DNA of 5,506 nucleotides from Candidatus Bathyarchaeota archaeon (GTDB lineage Archaea > Thermoproteota > Bathyarchaeia > Bathyarchaeales > Bathycorpusculaceae). The first letter of the stretch is position 1. The number at the start of each line of letters is the position of its first letter. The stretch lies in NCBI GenBank assembly GCA_026014845.1, contig JAOZHM010000199.1, positions 1 to 5,506 of the forward strand, written 5' to 3'. Shown piece by piece: positions 1-5,506 of this stretch. Below the pieces are notes generated by a model that saw only the letters and a program-made list of their open reading frames with translations, was not told where the DNA came from and did no database searches. The position numbers were made by a program, and so were the translations under genes.

Positions 1-550
1 CCGCTGTTGTGGTCACAAACTCTGATGAGGTTAGAGCTGGCCCAATCATAACGCCGTCTGGGTGAGAGGTTAGATTCAATGTTTTTCCTTCGTATCCGGG
101 CACTGTGTATTCTATTGTTAGGTCGCCAAACACTGCTGAACGTTCTTCTGGAAAGATGTTGAAGTCTTCTCTAGACAACCCTAAAACTGTTTCTAAATCC
201 GTTATGATGTTGTTTGATTCTTGCTGGTCTGTGAATTTCATCTCGTATGCTTGTGCAGAATAGTAAACATCCCTCAGGGTTGATGTTTTACGGTGAGAAG
301 TGAGTTCGCGGGAAAATAATGCCGTCCAAACAAGCTGTGTGAAAGGTCTTATATGACGTATATTACGGGTGTTCCTCCGAACTTTTCTGTCTCCCAAAAT
401 GTACTGTCTTACTTGGGGGTCGTAACGGATGTTTTCTGTTGAGCGACTCGGCATCTCTATTGAAGGGAAATATCCATCATCGATCTGTTCATAAATTTGG
501 AGTCCCAAATTCTCCAAACTTGCTATGACTTCTTTTTTTCTTTCTATCAC
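1..550 (-). CDS. top6A: DNA topoisomerase VI subunit A (Spo11-like), C-terminal part beyond window
   Basis: This is the DNA-cleaving subunit of the type IIB topoisomerase (A2B2 with Top6B), which makes ATP-dependent double-strand breaks to relax and decatenate DNA. About 183 residues are visible, roughly half of the usual 360-390, and the frame is open to the window edge. The translation carries the family hallmark STLRDVYYSAQAYEM in the winged-helix 5Y-CAP domain. The second Tyr of DVYY (residue 97 from the GTG start) is the expected catalytic tyrosine. FPSIEMPSRS and the run RNIRHIRPFTQLVW are also typical. The Toprim domain lies outside the window. The start is uncertain. GTG at 550 gives a natural N-terminus (MIERKKEVIASLENLGLQIY) but has no Shine-Dalgarno. 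An in-frame TTG at 577 adds nine residues, overlaps the end of top6B by 11 bases, and has GAGGAG 11 bases upstream. Identity is very secure; the start is not. Confidence 0.93.
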   Translation of the reverse strand, partial: MIERKKEVIASLENLGLQIYEQIDDGYFPSIEMPSRSTENIRYDPQVRQYILGDRKVRRNTRNIRHIRPFTQLVWTALFSRELTSHRKTSTLRDVYYSAQAYEMKFTDQQESNNIITDLETVLGLSREDFNIFPEERSAVFGDLTIEYTVPGYEGKTLNLTSHPDGVMIGPALTSSEFVTTTA

Positions 551-566
551 GATGCTTTTATGTTTA

Positions 567-2084
567 CTACGTTCCAAATCTCTTCACACTCCTCAAGAGT
601 TTTTTTATATCTGGATTTTTTTCCTTACCAGCAAGTTGAGTTGAAAACTCAGCTATTTTTGGCAAGTACTTGCTGAAAATGTCAAGTCTTTTCCGATCTT
701 TGCTTACGTGCTCCCTCCTCGTTAGGAAGCGTTGAAGTCGGCGTGCGACATCCCGCAATCCGTTTGCTATTTCTCTTCTAACCTCTGGTCTGTCAGCGAT
801 GAATTCCTTCCCAACAGTTTTGTATGGAATCTTAGTGCTGCAAATGTGCGTTGCTATAGCGATGGGCATGTCGGGTGTAACTTTGTATCTTCGCCAATTC
901 ATGGAATTCATCACTATCGTTGAGACGTCGCTTGCTTCATCATAAAGTAATGGGATTCTGTTAGCGAAACGATAAATTAGGAAGCTTCCTTTCCTTGGGA
1001 TTTCCCCACCATAAGCAATTGCCACTTCAACAATAAAGGGATGGCCAGCGTAGGTTGAAGGTCTACGCTGATGAACAGCGATGAACTCAGGCTTCAACTC
1101 TTTCGAAATACCTGCCCTTAACAGCTTCTCACCCAAAGGAGATAAACAACTTGCATTCGGAGGCAAGAACTCCCTAAACTCTTTCAGCATGCGCATCAAC
1201 CGAACAACTTCTTCGTGGGAAAGCCTCTTAGGATTTTTGGATGGGCTTATGTTGCTGAATTCTAAAAATTTTCGTGCAGTTATTTCCCCGATCCTGTGGA
1301 AATGGTTTTTCAGAAAATCAGGCATGTTCCGAAAAGTCGTCACATGTATGAGGCGCTGGAGAAGCTCCACGTCAACGCCATATGGGTGAGGCAAAGTTTC
1401 CTTCGGCGGGTCAGGCATTTCCTCAGTGACTCTCGCAAACTTGTATAACCTGCCTTTAGGGTCGACAAATGTTAGATTTGCATATGGGTTCACCATGGCT
1501 GTTTGCTTGAAGTATTCCAGGATTTTGGGCATAGCCCTACTATAGTCGCCTTCAAGGCTGAACTCGACTATCGTTCCGCGCCATCTTTCCTTGTTTATGA
1601 GAACCTTTCTATCAAGTATGAGTGGTCTATTTCTCCGGATGTCGATTCTGAGCTTGTACGAGTAGATTTTTGACATGCCTGTGCTTGAAATTATGCGGAC
1701 GGGCTGATGTGTTGTGATTTGTCCGTACAGAATTGCCATTTTTCCGCCCAAGCCGAAGGTTCCTCTCTGCTGTTTCGGCTTGTATTTTGAGCCGTAAAGC
1801 ACTTGTCCAAAGGCTGATGGTATATGTCTTGGCGGGACTCCTATACCGTTGTCTTCAATCCTTAACTTGTAAACATTCGTTTCTTTGTCCACTTCGTTTG
1901 CATAGGAAAGTCTGACATAGATGTCTGGTGGGACTTTAAGGCTTTCAGCCGCATCTAAAGAGTTTTCTATAAGTTCTCTTACAGCAGCGAAAATAGCTCG
2001 AGTGGGGTTTGTGAATCCAGCTATATCACGGTTTCGATAGAAGAAGTCAGCAGCACTTATCTCCTCAAAGGTTGTCCTAGCCAC
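567..2084 (-). CDS. top6B: DNA topoisomerase VI subunit B (ATPase subunit)
   Basis: This is the ATP-binding subunit of topoisomerase VI; ATP-driven dimerisation of two B subunits controls strand passage by the A subunits. The GHKL (Bergerat) fold shows the N-box RELIENSLDAAE (residues 36-47, with E37 and N41), the G1 box IEDNGIGVPP (76-85, D78) and the glycine lid GTFGLGGKMAILYG (108-121). An H2TH-like segment follows at roughly 230-325. The transducer domain includes AIAYGGE (355-361), RFANRIPLLYDE (372-383) and the conserved lysine loop STKIPYKTVGKE (416-427), which senses the ATP gamma-phosphate in characterised homologues. At 505 aa it is near the usual length of about 530. The start is GTG, chosen because GGAGG sits five bases upstream and the N-terminus matches the family. 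Its stop lies 16 bases before the GTG proposed for top6A, so the two are almost certainly co-transcribed. Confidence 0.98.
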   Translation of the reverse strand: MARTTFEEISAADFFYRNRDIAGFTNPTRAIFAAVRELIENSLDAAESLKVPPDIYVRLSYANEVDKETNVYKLRIEDNGIGVPPRHIPSAFGQVLYGSKYKPKQQRGTFGLGGKMAILYGQITTHQPVRIISSTGMSKIYSYKLRIDIRRNRPLILDRKVLINKERWRGTIVEFSLEGDYSRAMPKILEYFKQTAMVNPYANLTFVDPKGRLYKFARVTEEMPDPPKETLPHPYGVDVELLQRLIHVTTFRNMPDFLKNHFHRIGEITARKFLEFSNISPSKNPKRLSHEEVVRLMRMLKEFREFLPPNASCLSPLGEKLLRAGISKELKPEFIAVHQRRPSTYAGHPFIVEVAIAYGGEIPRKGSFLIYRFANRIPLLYDEASDVSTIVMNSMNWRRYKVTPDMPIAIATHICSTKIPYKTVGKEFIADRPEVRREIANGLRDVARRLQRFLTRREHVSKDRKRLDIFSKYLPKIAEFSTQLAGKEKNPDIKKLLRSVKRFGT

Positions 2085-2089
2085 TTAAG

Positions 2090-2094
2090 CCTCC
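2090..2094 (-). promoter_or_regulatory. Strong Shine-Dalgarno for top6B
   Basis: On the minus strand GGAGG lies five bases before the GTG at 2084-2082, matching the CCTCC of the archaeal 16S rRNA tail. It is the best ribosome binding site in the window. It fixes the non-ATG start of top6B and implies that this message carries a leader and is not leaderless. Confidence 0.8.
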
Positions 2095-2110
2095 ACCACG
2101 CCCTCTCTCA

Positions 2111-2127
2111 CGTAAATCACTTTTACG
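2111..2127. repeat. Small inverted repeat upstream of top6B
   Basis: CGTAAA and TTTACG form perfect 6-base arms around a 5-base spacer (TCACT), in the 94-base gap between the deaminase and top6B. The repeat ends 26 bases before the top6B start codon and falls where transcription would begin if the AT-rich element at 2144-2154 is a TATA box. It could be a repressor operator or a small hairpin in the leader. Arms this short arise by chance fairly often, so function is inferred only. Confidence 0.35.
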
Positions 2128-2143
2128 ATATGCTCTGCTCACT

Positions 2144-2154
2144 CTTTAATTTAA
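2144..2154 (-). promoter_or_regulatory. Possible weak TATA (box A) for top6BA
   Basis: The minus strand reads TTAAATTAAAG here, a partial match to the archaeal box A consensus TTTAWATA. Counting about 25 bases downstream puts a transcription start near 2124, giving a leader of about 40 bases that includes the strong GGAGG site. If it works, topoisomerase VI could be transcribed apart from the upstream ABCE1 and deaminase genes. The match is weak, and readthrough from upstream explains expression equally well. Confidence 0.3.
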
Positions 2155-2178
2155 CTACACTTTTTTAGGGAATTTTGT

Positions 2179-2601
2179 TCATTTCCTGAAAGGATAGGGC
2201 AGCAACTCTCTGAGAGTCTTTACTTTAACCGTTTCAAACAAAATTCTGTCCTTTTCCGCTTTTGCCATAACAATTTTAATTTTGGGGCTTTTCGCGAAAT
2301 CATAAATGTACTGTAGGCATGCTCCGCACGGTCTAGGTTCACATTGACTGTCTGCATCCACGACTATGGCTACTTCATTGATTTTTCGGCTGCCATGCAA
2401 AATAGCGTGGTTGATTGAGCATCTTTCAGCGCAAATGCCAAGTCCGGAAACCCAACTCTCAACATTGCAGCCACTATAGATTTCACCGTCTTCTGCAAGA
2501 ACAGTAGCACCAACCTTACAACCCCAAAGCACATATGCATTGTTCATAGCCTTCAGAGCAGCATCCAGAAGTTTTTTCTCCGTTTTCCCTATTTCGCTCA
2601 T
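2179..2601 (-). CDS. cdd: Cytidine deaminase-like zinc hydrolase (divergent, homotetrameric class)
   Basis: Members of this family deaminate cytidine or deoxycytidine to uridine or deoxyuridine in pyrimidine salvage, in the cytoplasm. At 140 aa it has the size of the small tetrameric class. The zinc site is intact: CAER (residues 57-60) gives the zinc Cys57, the proton-shuttling Glu59 and the Arg typical of the all-Cys enzymes, and PCGAC (91-95) gives Cys92 and Cys95. GCNVES (44-49) carries the ribose-binding Asn46 and Glu48, and the C-terminal LLPYPF matches the usual LLPxAF. The odd part is residues 22-30. The usual AYxPYSxFxVGAA is here AYVLWGCKVGAT, so the pocket Phe is Cys28 and the PYS turn is missing. 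Cytidine is the default substrate, but another cytosine nucleoside is possible. The ATG has only a weak AGGGA upstream. It lies 35 bases after ABCE1 and is probably co-transcribed. Confidence 0.88.
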   Translation of the reverse strand: MSEIGKTEKKLLDAALKAMNNAYVLWGCKVGATVLAEDGEIYSGCNVESWVSGLGICAERCSINHAILHGSRKINEVAIVVDADSQCEPRPCGACLQYIYDFAKSPKIKIVMAKAEKDRILFETVKVKTLRELLPYPFRK

Positions 2602-2636
2602 CTCTACTTCCCTTTAAACGAACTTTTTATTACATG

Positions 2637-4424
2637 CTAGCTCTTTAATGAACGCACGTAATAGTGTTCTCCCATCTCTTTTTGAAACTTATCAAGCTTC
2701 GAACCTTCCTTATTAACCCTAGGTCTCTTCGTAGTCGGGTCTCTTCGGAAAGTAACTTCCATTTCTTTCAGAAACATGTTCATTCCATCTCTTAGGCTGG
2801 TTAGGGGTCTCGCTATTCCCTCAACTCCAGGTTTTCCAGTGAAAACCATCAAGCGATCGGCTATGAAATCTTGTGCAACAACATCGTGTTCAACGACAAA
2901 GGCTGTAACATTATATGTTTCAACAACCCTGCGAATAGCTCGCGCCATGTTCAATCTTTCTTCCACATCCAAATAAGCGCTTGGTTCATCAAGCAGGTAA
3001 AGTTCAGCCTTTCGCGATAGGCATGCTGCAATCGTAACTTTTTGCAGTTCTCCTCCGCTCAGTTCCGCTATATTTCTGTCCAAAAGCGTGTTTATGCCTA
3101 AAGGTTTGAGGACTTCGGTCTTGTACCAGCTTGAAATGAATTTTTCTTTAGCGATGCTCCTTAAGAGTTCTTGGACTGTTCCCTCGTATTCTCCTGAAAT
3201 GTATTGTGGTTTATAGCTTACTTCCAACTCGCCAAACTTTTTCCCATCATCAGTCTTTTCAATTCCAGCCAAAATCTTCACAAAAGTTGTTTTACCTATG
3301 CCGTTAGGTCCAAGAATTCCAATGATCTCTCCCCTTTTTATCTCCCCAGGACGCGCAACAAGTTTAAACCCTTTGAACGTTTTCTTTATTTGCTTCCATT
3401 TCAGCAATGTTTCACCAACCACAAAACTCACTGTGGGCGGCTTTTCATGGAACATTATGGCTTCTTTTCTAAATCTAACGTTCTCGTCTCGAATATAACC
3501 TTGCAAGTAAATGTTTATTCCTGTTCTAACACCGTGGACGTGAGACACAATGCCGTAAACCCCTGGTTCTCCATAAAAAATGCATATTTGATCCGACAAA
3601 TAATCTATTATAGCCAAGTCGTGCTCAGCCACAATCACCGTTTTCTCATCTTTTTTCAGGCTTCTTATGGCTCTGGCAACCTCAAGTCTCTGTTTCACAT
3701 CTAGAAAGCTCGAAGGTTCATCAAGAAGATACACGTCAGCTTCACGGCATATGGTTGCCGCTACTGCTACACGTTGCAGTTCTCCTCCGCTTAAAACCTC
3801 AAGGGGGCGGTTCCAAACCTGTTTAAGTTCAAGCTGACCCGCAATTTTTCCAAGTTTTCCTCGCTCATCAACTTTTTCTAGGAGTTCTCCAACTTTTCCG
3901 GAGACAGCTTTCGGAATCTTATCAACATACTGAGGCTTATGAGAAACCTCAAGTTCGCCTTCACTCATCTTTTGGAAGTAATCTTGAATTATTGAGCCTC
4001 TGAAATGCCGGATTATCTCGTCCCAGTCAAATGGATTTTCGTAGTTTCCAAGGTTTAACTTGATGTCGCCAGAAAGTATTTTTAGGGTTGTGGATTTGCC
4101 TATGCCGTTTTGTCCAAGTAAACCCAAAACGACGCTGGGCGAAGGCACTGGAAGTCTGTAAAGTTTGAAGGCGTTTTGTCCGAAACGGTGGCTGCATTCG
4201 GTTTCTAGCTCGTCTGGAAGGTTAACTATTGAAATGGCTTTGAAGGGGCACTTTTTTATGCAGATTCCGCATCCTGAACAAAGGGCTTCTACGATAACTG
4301 CTTTGCCATGTTCAAATCTTATTGCTTCTTTGTGGCTTCGTACCATTGGGCAAAAGCGATAGCAAAGTCTATTGCAACGTTTCGGTTTGCACTTGTCAGC
4401 GTCTAACACTGCTACTCTTGTCAT
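2637..4424 (-). CDS. abce1: ABCE1/Rli1 ribosome-recycling ATPase (iron-sulfur ABC protein)
   Basis: ABCE1 splits ribosomes after termination, working with aRF1 or Pelota, and also binds small subunits at initiation; it is soluble and has no membrane domain. The order is complete. The N-terminal iron-sulfur domain has C12-x4-C17-x3-C21-x3-C25P and C49-x2-C52-x2-C55-x3-C59P, for two 4Fe-4S clusters. NBD1 has Walker A GQNGIGKST (104-112), signature LSGGELQ (211-217), Walker B VYLLDEP (231-237) and switch His268. A hinge with GYIRDENVRFR (309-319) follows. NBD2 has GPNGIGKTT (372-380), LSGGELQ (455-461), LYLLDEP (475-481) and His513. The C-terminal hinge RPRVNKEGSKLDKFQKE is also typical. The length of 595 aa is normal; about six residues (VRSLKS) extend past the common ending. 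The ATG at 4424 puts the first Cys where homologues have it. A TATA box about 40 bases upstream suggests its own promoter with a very short leader. Confidence 0.98.
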   Translation of the reverse strand: MTRVAVLDADKCKPKRCNRLCYRFCPMVRSHKEAIRFEHGKAVIVEALCSGCGICIKKCPFKAISIVNLPDELETECSHRFGQNAFKLYRLPVPSPSVVLGLLGQNGIGKSTTLKILSGDIKLNLGNYENPFDWDEIIRHFRGSIIQDYFQKMSEGELEVSHKPQYVDKIPKAVSGKVGELLEKVDERGKLGKIAGQLELKQVWNRPLEVLSGGELQRVAVAATICREADVYLLDEPSSFLDVKQRLEVARAIRSLKKDEKTVIVAEHDLAIIDYLSDQICIFYGEPGVYGIVSHVHGVRTGINIYLQGYIRDENVRFRKEAIMFHEKPPTVSFVVGETLLKWKQIKKTFKGFKLVARPGEIKRGEIIGILGPNGIGKTTFVKILAGIEKTDDGKKFGELEVSYKPQYISGEYEGTVQELLRSIAKEKFISSWYKTEVLKPLGINTLLDRNIAELSGGELQKVTIAACLSRKAELYLLDEPSAYLDVEERLNMARAIRRVVETYNVTAFVVEHDVVAQDFIADRLMVFTGKPGVEGIARPLTSLRDGMNMFLKEMEVTFRRDPTTKRPRVNKEGSKLDKFQKEMGEHYYVRSLKS

Positions 4425-4459
4425 GTTAATCCAGCAACGGAATGGTCATGACTTGTAAG

Positions 4460-4470
4460 TTTATAAATAT
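4460..4470 (-). promoter_or_regulatory. TATA box (box A) of the ABCE1 transcription unit
   Basis: The minus strand reads ATATTTATAAA, a close match to the archaeal box A TTTAWATA. Transcription would begin about 25 bases downstream of its centre, near 4440, leaving a leader of only about 15 bases before the ABCE1 ATG at 4424. No good Shine-Dalgarno is seen in that leader (only GGAT), which fits a short-leader transcript. This is the most convincing promoter in the window and probably serves ABCE1 and the genes after it. Confidence 0.7.
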
Positions 4471-4477
4471 GAGCCTT

Positions 4478-4520
4478 AAAAAATCAAGATAAAAAGACGC
4501 TAAAAACTTTTAGATAAAAA
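4478..4520 (-). terminator. Multi T-tract terminator after the asparaginase gene
   Basis: On the minus strand this stretch holds four runs of five or six T (plus-strand A runs at 4516-4520, 4502-4506, 4491-4495 and 4478-4483), about 85 to 125 bases past the asparaginase stop. Clustered T-tracts without a long hairpin are the known form of intrinsic termination in archaea. The run at 4502-4506 sits in a near-palindrome (CTAAAA AC TTTTAG, 4500-4513), but its 2-base centre makes a stable hairpin unlikely. The cluster stops just before the ABCE1 TATA box, cleanly separating two transcription units. Confidence 0.6.
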
Positions 4521-4603
4521 CGAAAATGGTTGTGTTTAATGTAGAATTGCCCCATTCCTTTTCTTCCGAATCTTTTTCTTCCCCAATCATGCTTTTCCAA
4601 AAC

Positions 4604-5506
4604 CTATTTTACAATTTTCGCCGTTAAATAAGCTACGGGCTCTTGTGTTTCAGGCGTAATGTAAGTCCAGCACAGGTTTCGTGAATTATGCGCCGCCCCA
4701 ACTCTTCCATAAACGTCAACAGCAATCAACCCCATAGAATTATACGTGTCAGGTATCCTGCGATTAACAATGTTTATTGCAAGTTCAACAGCCTCCTGCG
4801 CTGTTTTTCCATTTTCCATAAAATCGCAAACAGTCTTCGACAAAACAAGCCTTATCGCTATTTCACCAACACCAGTGGCTGAACACGCTCCAGCTTGATT
4901 GTCCGCGTAATTGCCGCATCCAATTAATGGTGAATCTCCAATTCTTCCAGGAAGTTTTAACGAAAAGCCTCCAGTGGAGGTTGCTGCTGCAACATTTCCC
5001 TCCTTATCTAAAGCAACTGCTCCCACAGTTTCAAGAGTGAACAATTCAGGATAGTTCTTAACAAGATTAGCCAGCCTTGGCAAGCGACTTCTTCCTTCCA
5101 GTAAGGCTTTTCTCTGTTTTTCATAATATCTCAGCCTAAGCTCAGTAATAGGCTCTCTTCTCTCAAGATTAAACGTCTCAGCGAGTTTTTCCGCTCCTTC
5201 ACCTACCAAGAAAACGTGGTCCGCCTTCTCCATAACAATCTTTGCTAAACGAACGGGATTTCTAATATCCTCCAGAAGCCCAACGGCTCCAGCCTGGAGT
5301 GTCTTTCCATCCATAATTGACGCTTCCATCTCAACACGTTTATCTATGTTCAAACTTGAACCGTAACCAGCATTAAACGCACCTCCATCCTCCATGACAG
5401 CAACAGCCTCCATAACACTGTCAACAGCACTTCCACCATGCTTTAAAATTTCAAAGCCAGTTTTTGCAGCCTTTTTGACACCTTCTAAACCAGGTTGGCT
5501 GCGTTC
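4604..5506 (-). CDS. Plant-type L-asparaginase/isoaspartyl peptidase (Ntn hydrolase), N-terminus beyond window
   Basis: This family hydrolyses L-asparagine and beta-aspartyl (isoAsp) dipeptides and matures by cutting itself into alpha and beta chains, which exposes an N-terminal Thr nucleophile. The visible 300 residues start at the window edge; the frame runs straight through from position 5506, so about 20 residues including the usual VHGGAG start are missing. FNAGYGSSLN (visible residues 44-53) with EMEASIMDG is the alpha-chain hallmark. ETVGAVALD holds the expected nucleophile Thr (visible residue 160, codon 5027-5029), followed by AAATSTGG. GRIGDSPLIG supplies the substrate-binding Arg188 and Asp191, and SATGVGE the oxyanion and substrate-contact region. 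The residue before the nucleophile is Glu, where Gly or Asp is usual. Internal Met codons (for example at 5413) are not starts, because conserved helix sequence (EGVKKAAKTGFEILKHGGSA) lies upstream of them. It probably forms a separate transcript from ABCE1. Confidence 0.95.
   Translation of the reverse strand, partial: ERSQPGLEGVKKAAKTGFEILKHGGSAVDSVMEAVAVMEDGGAFNAGYGSSLNIDKRVEMEASIMDGKTLQAGAVGLLEDIRNPVRLAKIVMEKADHVFLVGEGAEKLAETFNLERREPITELRLRYYEKQRKALLEGRSRLPRLANLVKNYPELFTLETVGAVALDKEGNVAAATSTGGFSLKLPGRIGDSPLIGCGNYADNQAGACSATGVGEIAIRLVLSKTVCDFMENGKTAQEAVELAINIVNRRIPDTYNSMGLIAVDVYGRVGAAHNSRNLCWTYITPETQEPVAYLTAKIVK

Noticed and set aside
732..1915. Plus-strand open frames at 732-923, 1081-1389 and 1733-1915.
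   Set aside because: They are antisense shadows of the top6B coding sequence, and their translations resemble no known protein.
2602..2636. AT-rich TAATAAAAAG in the 35-base gap before the deaminase, considered as a separate promoter.
   Set aside because: It is a poor box A match in a very short gap; co-transcription from the ABCE1 promoter is the simpler reading.
3204..3704. A 166-codon plus-strand open frame, plus further plus-strand frames at 2776-2976, 3298-3498 and 4165-4362.
   Set aside because: All lie antisense to ABCE1, whose reading frame carries every family motif. The antisense translations show no recognisable domain.
2637..4424. ABC ATPase considered as part of a transporter or defence system.
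   Set aside because: Two N-terminal 4Fe-4S motifs, twin NBDs with the ABCE1 hinges and no membrane partner identify it as the ribosome-recycling factor.
4500..4513. Near-palindrome CTAAAA AC TTTTAG considered as a hairpin terminator or operator.
   Set aside because: A 2-base centre cannot form a stable loop, and A/T-only arms in such AT-rich DNA are expected by chance; the T-tracts alone explain the region.
4688..4882. A 64-codon plus-strand open frame.
   Set aside because: It is fully antisense to the conserved beta-chain region of the asparaginase.
4604..5413. Asparaginase starting at the Met codon at 5413.
   Set aside because: Conserved family sequence continues upstream in frame to the window edge, so this Met is internal and the gene is truncated only by the window.

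Overview
The window looks like ordinary housekeeping DNA from an archaeon, with every supported gene on the minus strand. The archaeal call rests on topoisomerase VI A and B subunits encoded side by side, a full-length ABCE1/Rli1 ribosome-recycling ATPase (archaea and eukaryotes only), and an archaeal-type TATA box with T-tract termination. Topoisomerase VI argues against Thermoplasmatales, which lack it. The protein texture resembles uncultivated TACK lineages such as Bathyarchaeia, but that placement is an impression and not a demonstrated assignment. The DNA leans AT-rich. No tRNA, rRNA, CRISPR array, insertion sequence or attachment site was seen.

Read in the direction of transcription (high to low coordinates), the window opens inside a plant-type isoaspartyl peptidase/L-asparaginase (4604-5506, N-terminus outside the window). 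A 179-base intergenic gap follows, holding a cluster of T-tracts that probably ends that transcript and a clear TATA box for the next unit. Then come the ABCE1 ATPase (2637-4424), a small divergent cytidine deaminase (2179-2601) 35 bases downstream, a 94-base gap with a strong Shine-Dalgarno and a small inverted repeat, topoisomerase VI subunit B (567-2084), and topoisomerase VI subunit A (from 550 or 577 down to the window edge, C-terminal half missing).

ABCE1, deaminase, top6B and top6A could form one operon-like string driven from the TATA box near 4465. A weaker promoter-like element in the gap before top6B could also make the topoisomerase pair a separate unit. The two topoisomerase genes certainly work together as an A2B2 type IIB enzyme. 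ABCE1 acts in ribosome recycling, the deaminase probably in pyrimidine nucleoside salvage, and the asparaginase in amino-acid or isoaspartyl-peptide breakdown; no shared pathway links these to the topoisomerase.

I found no convincing new biological system. The points most worth checking are the altered substrate pocket of the deaminase, the Glu just before the catalytic Thr of the asparaginase, the uncertain top6A start, and the inverted repeat before top6B.
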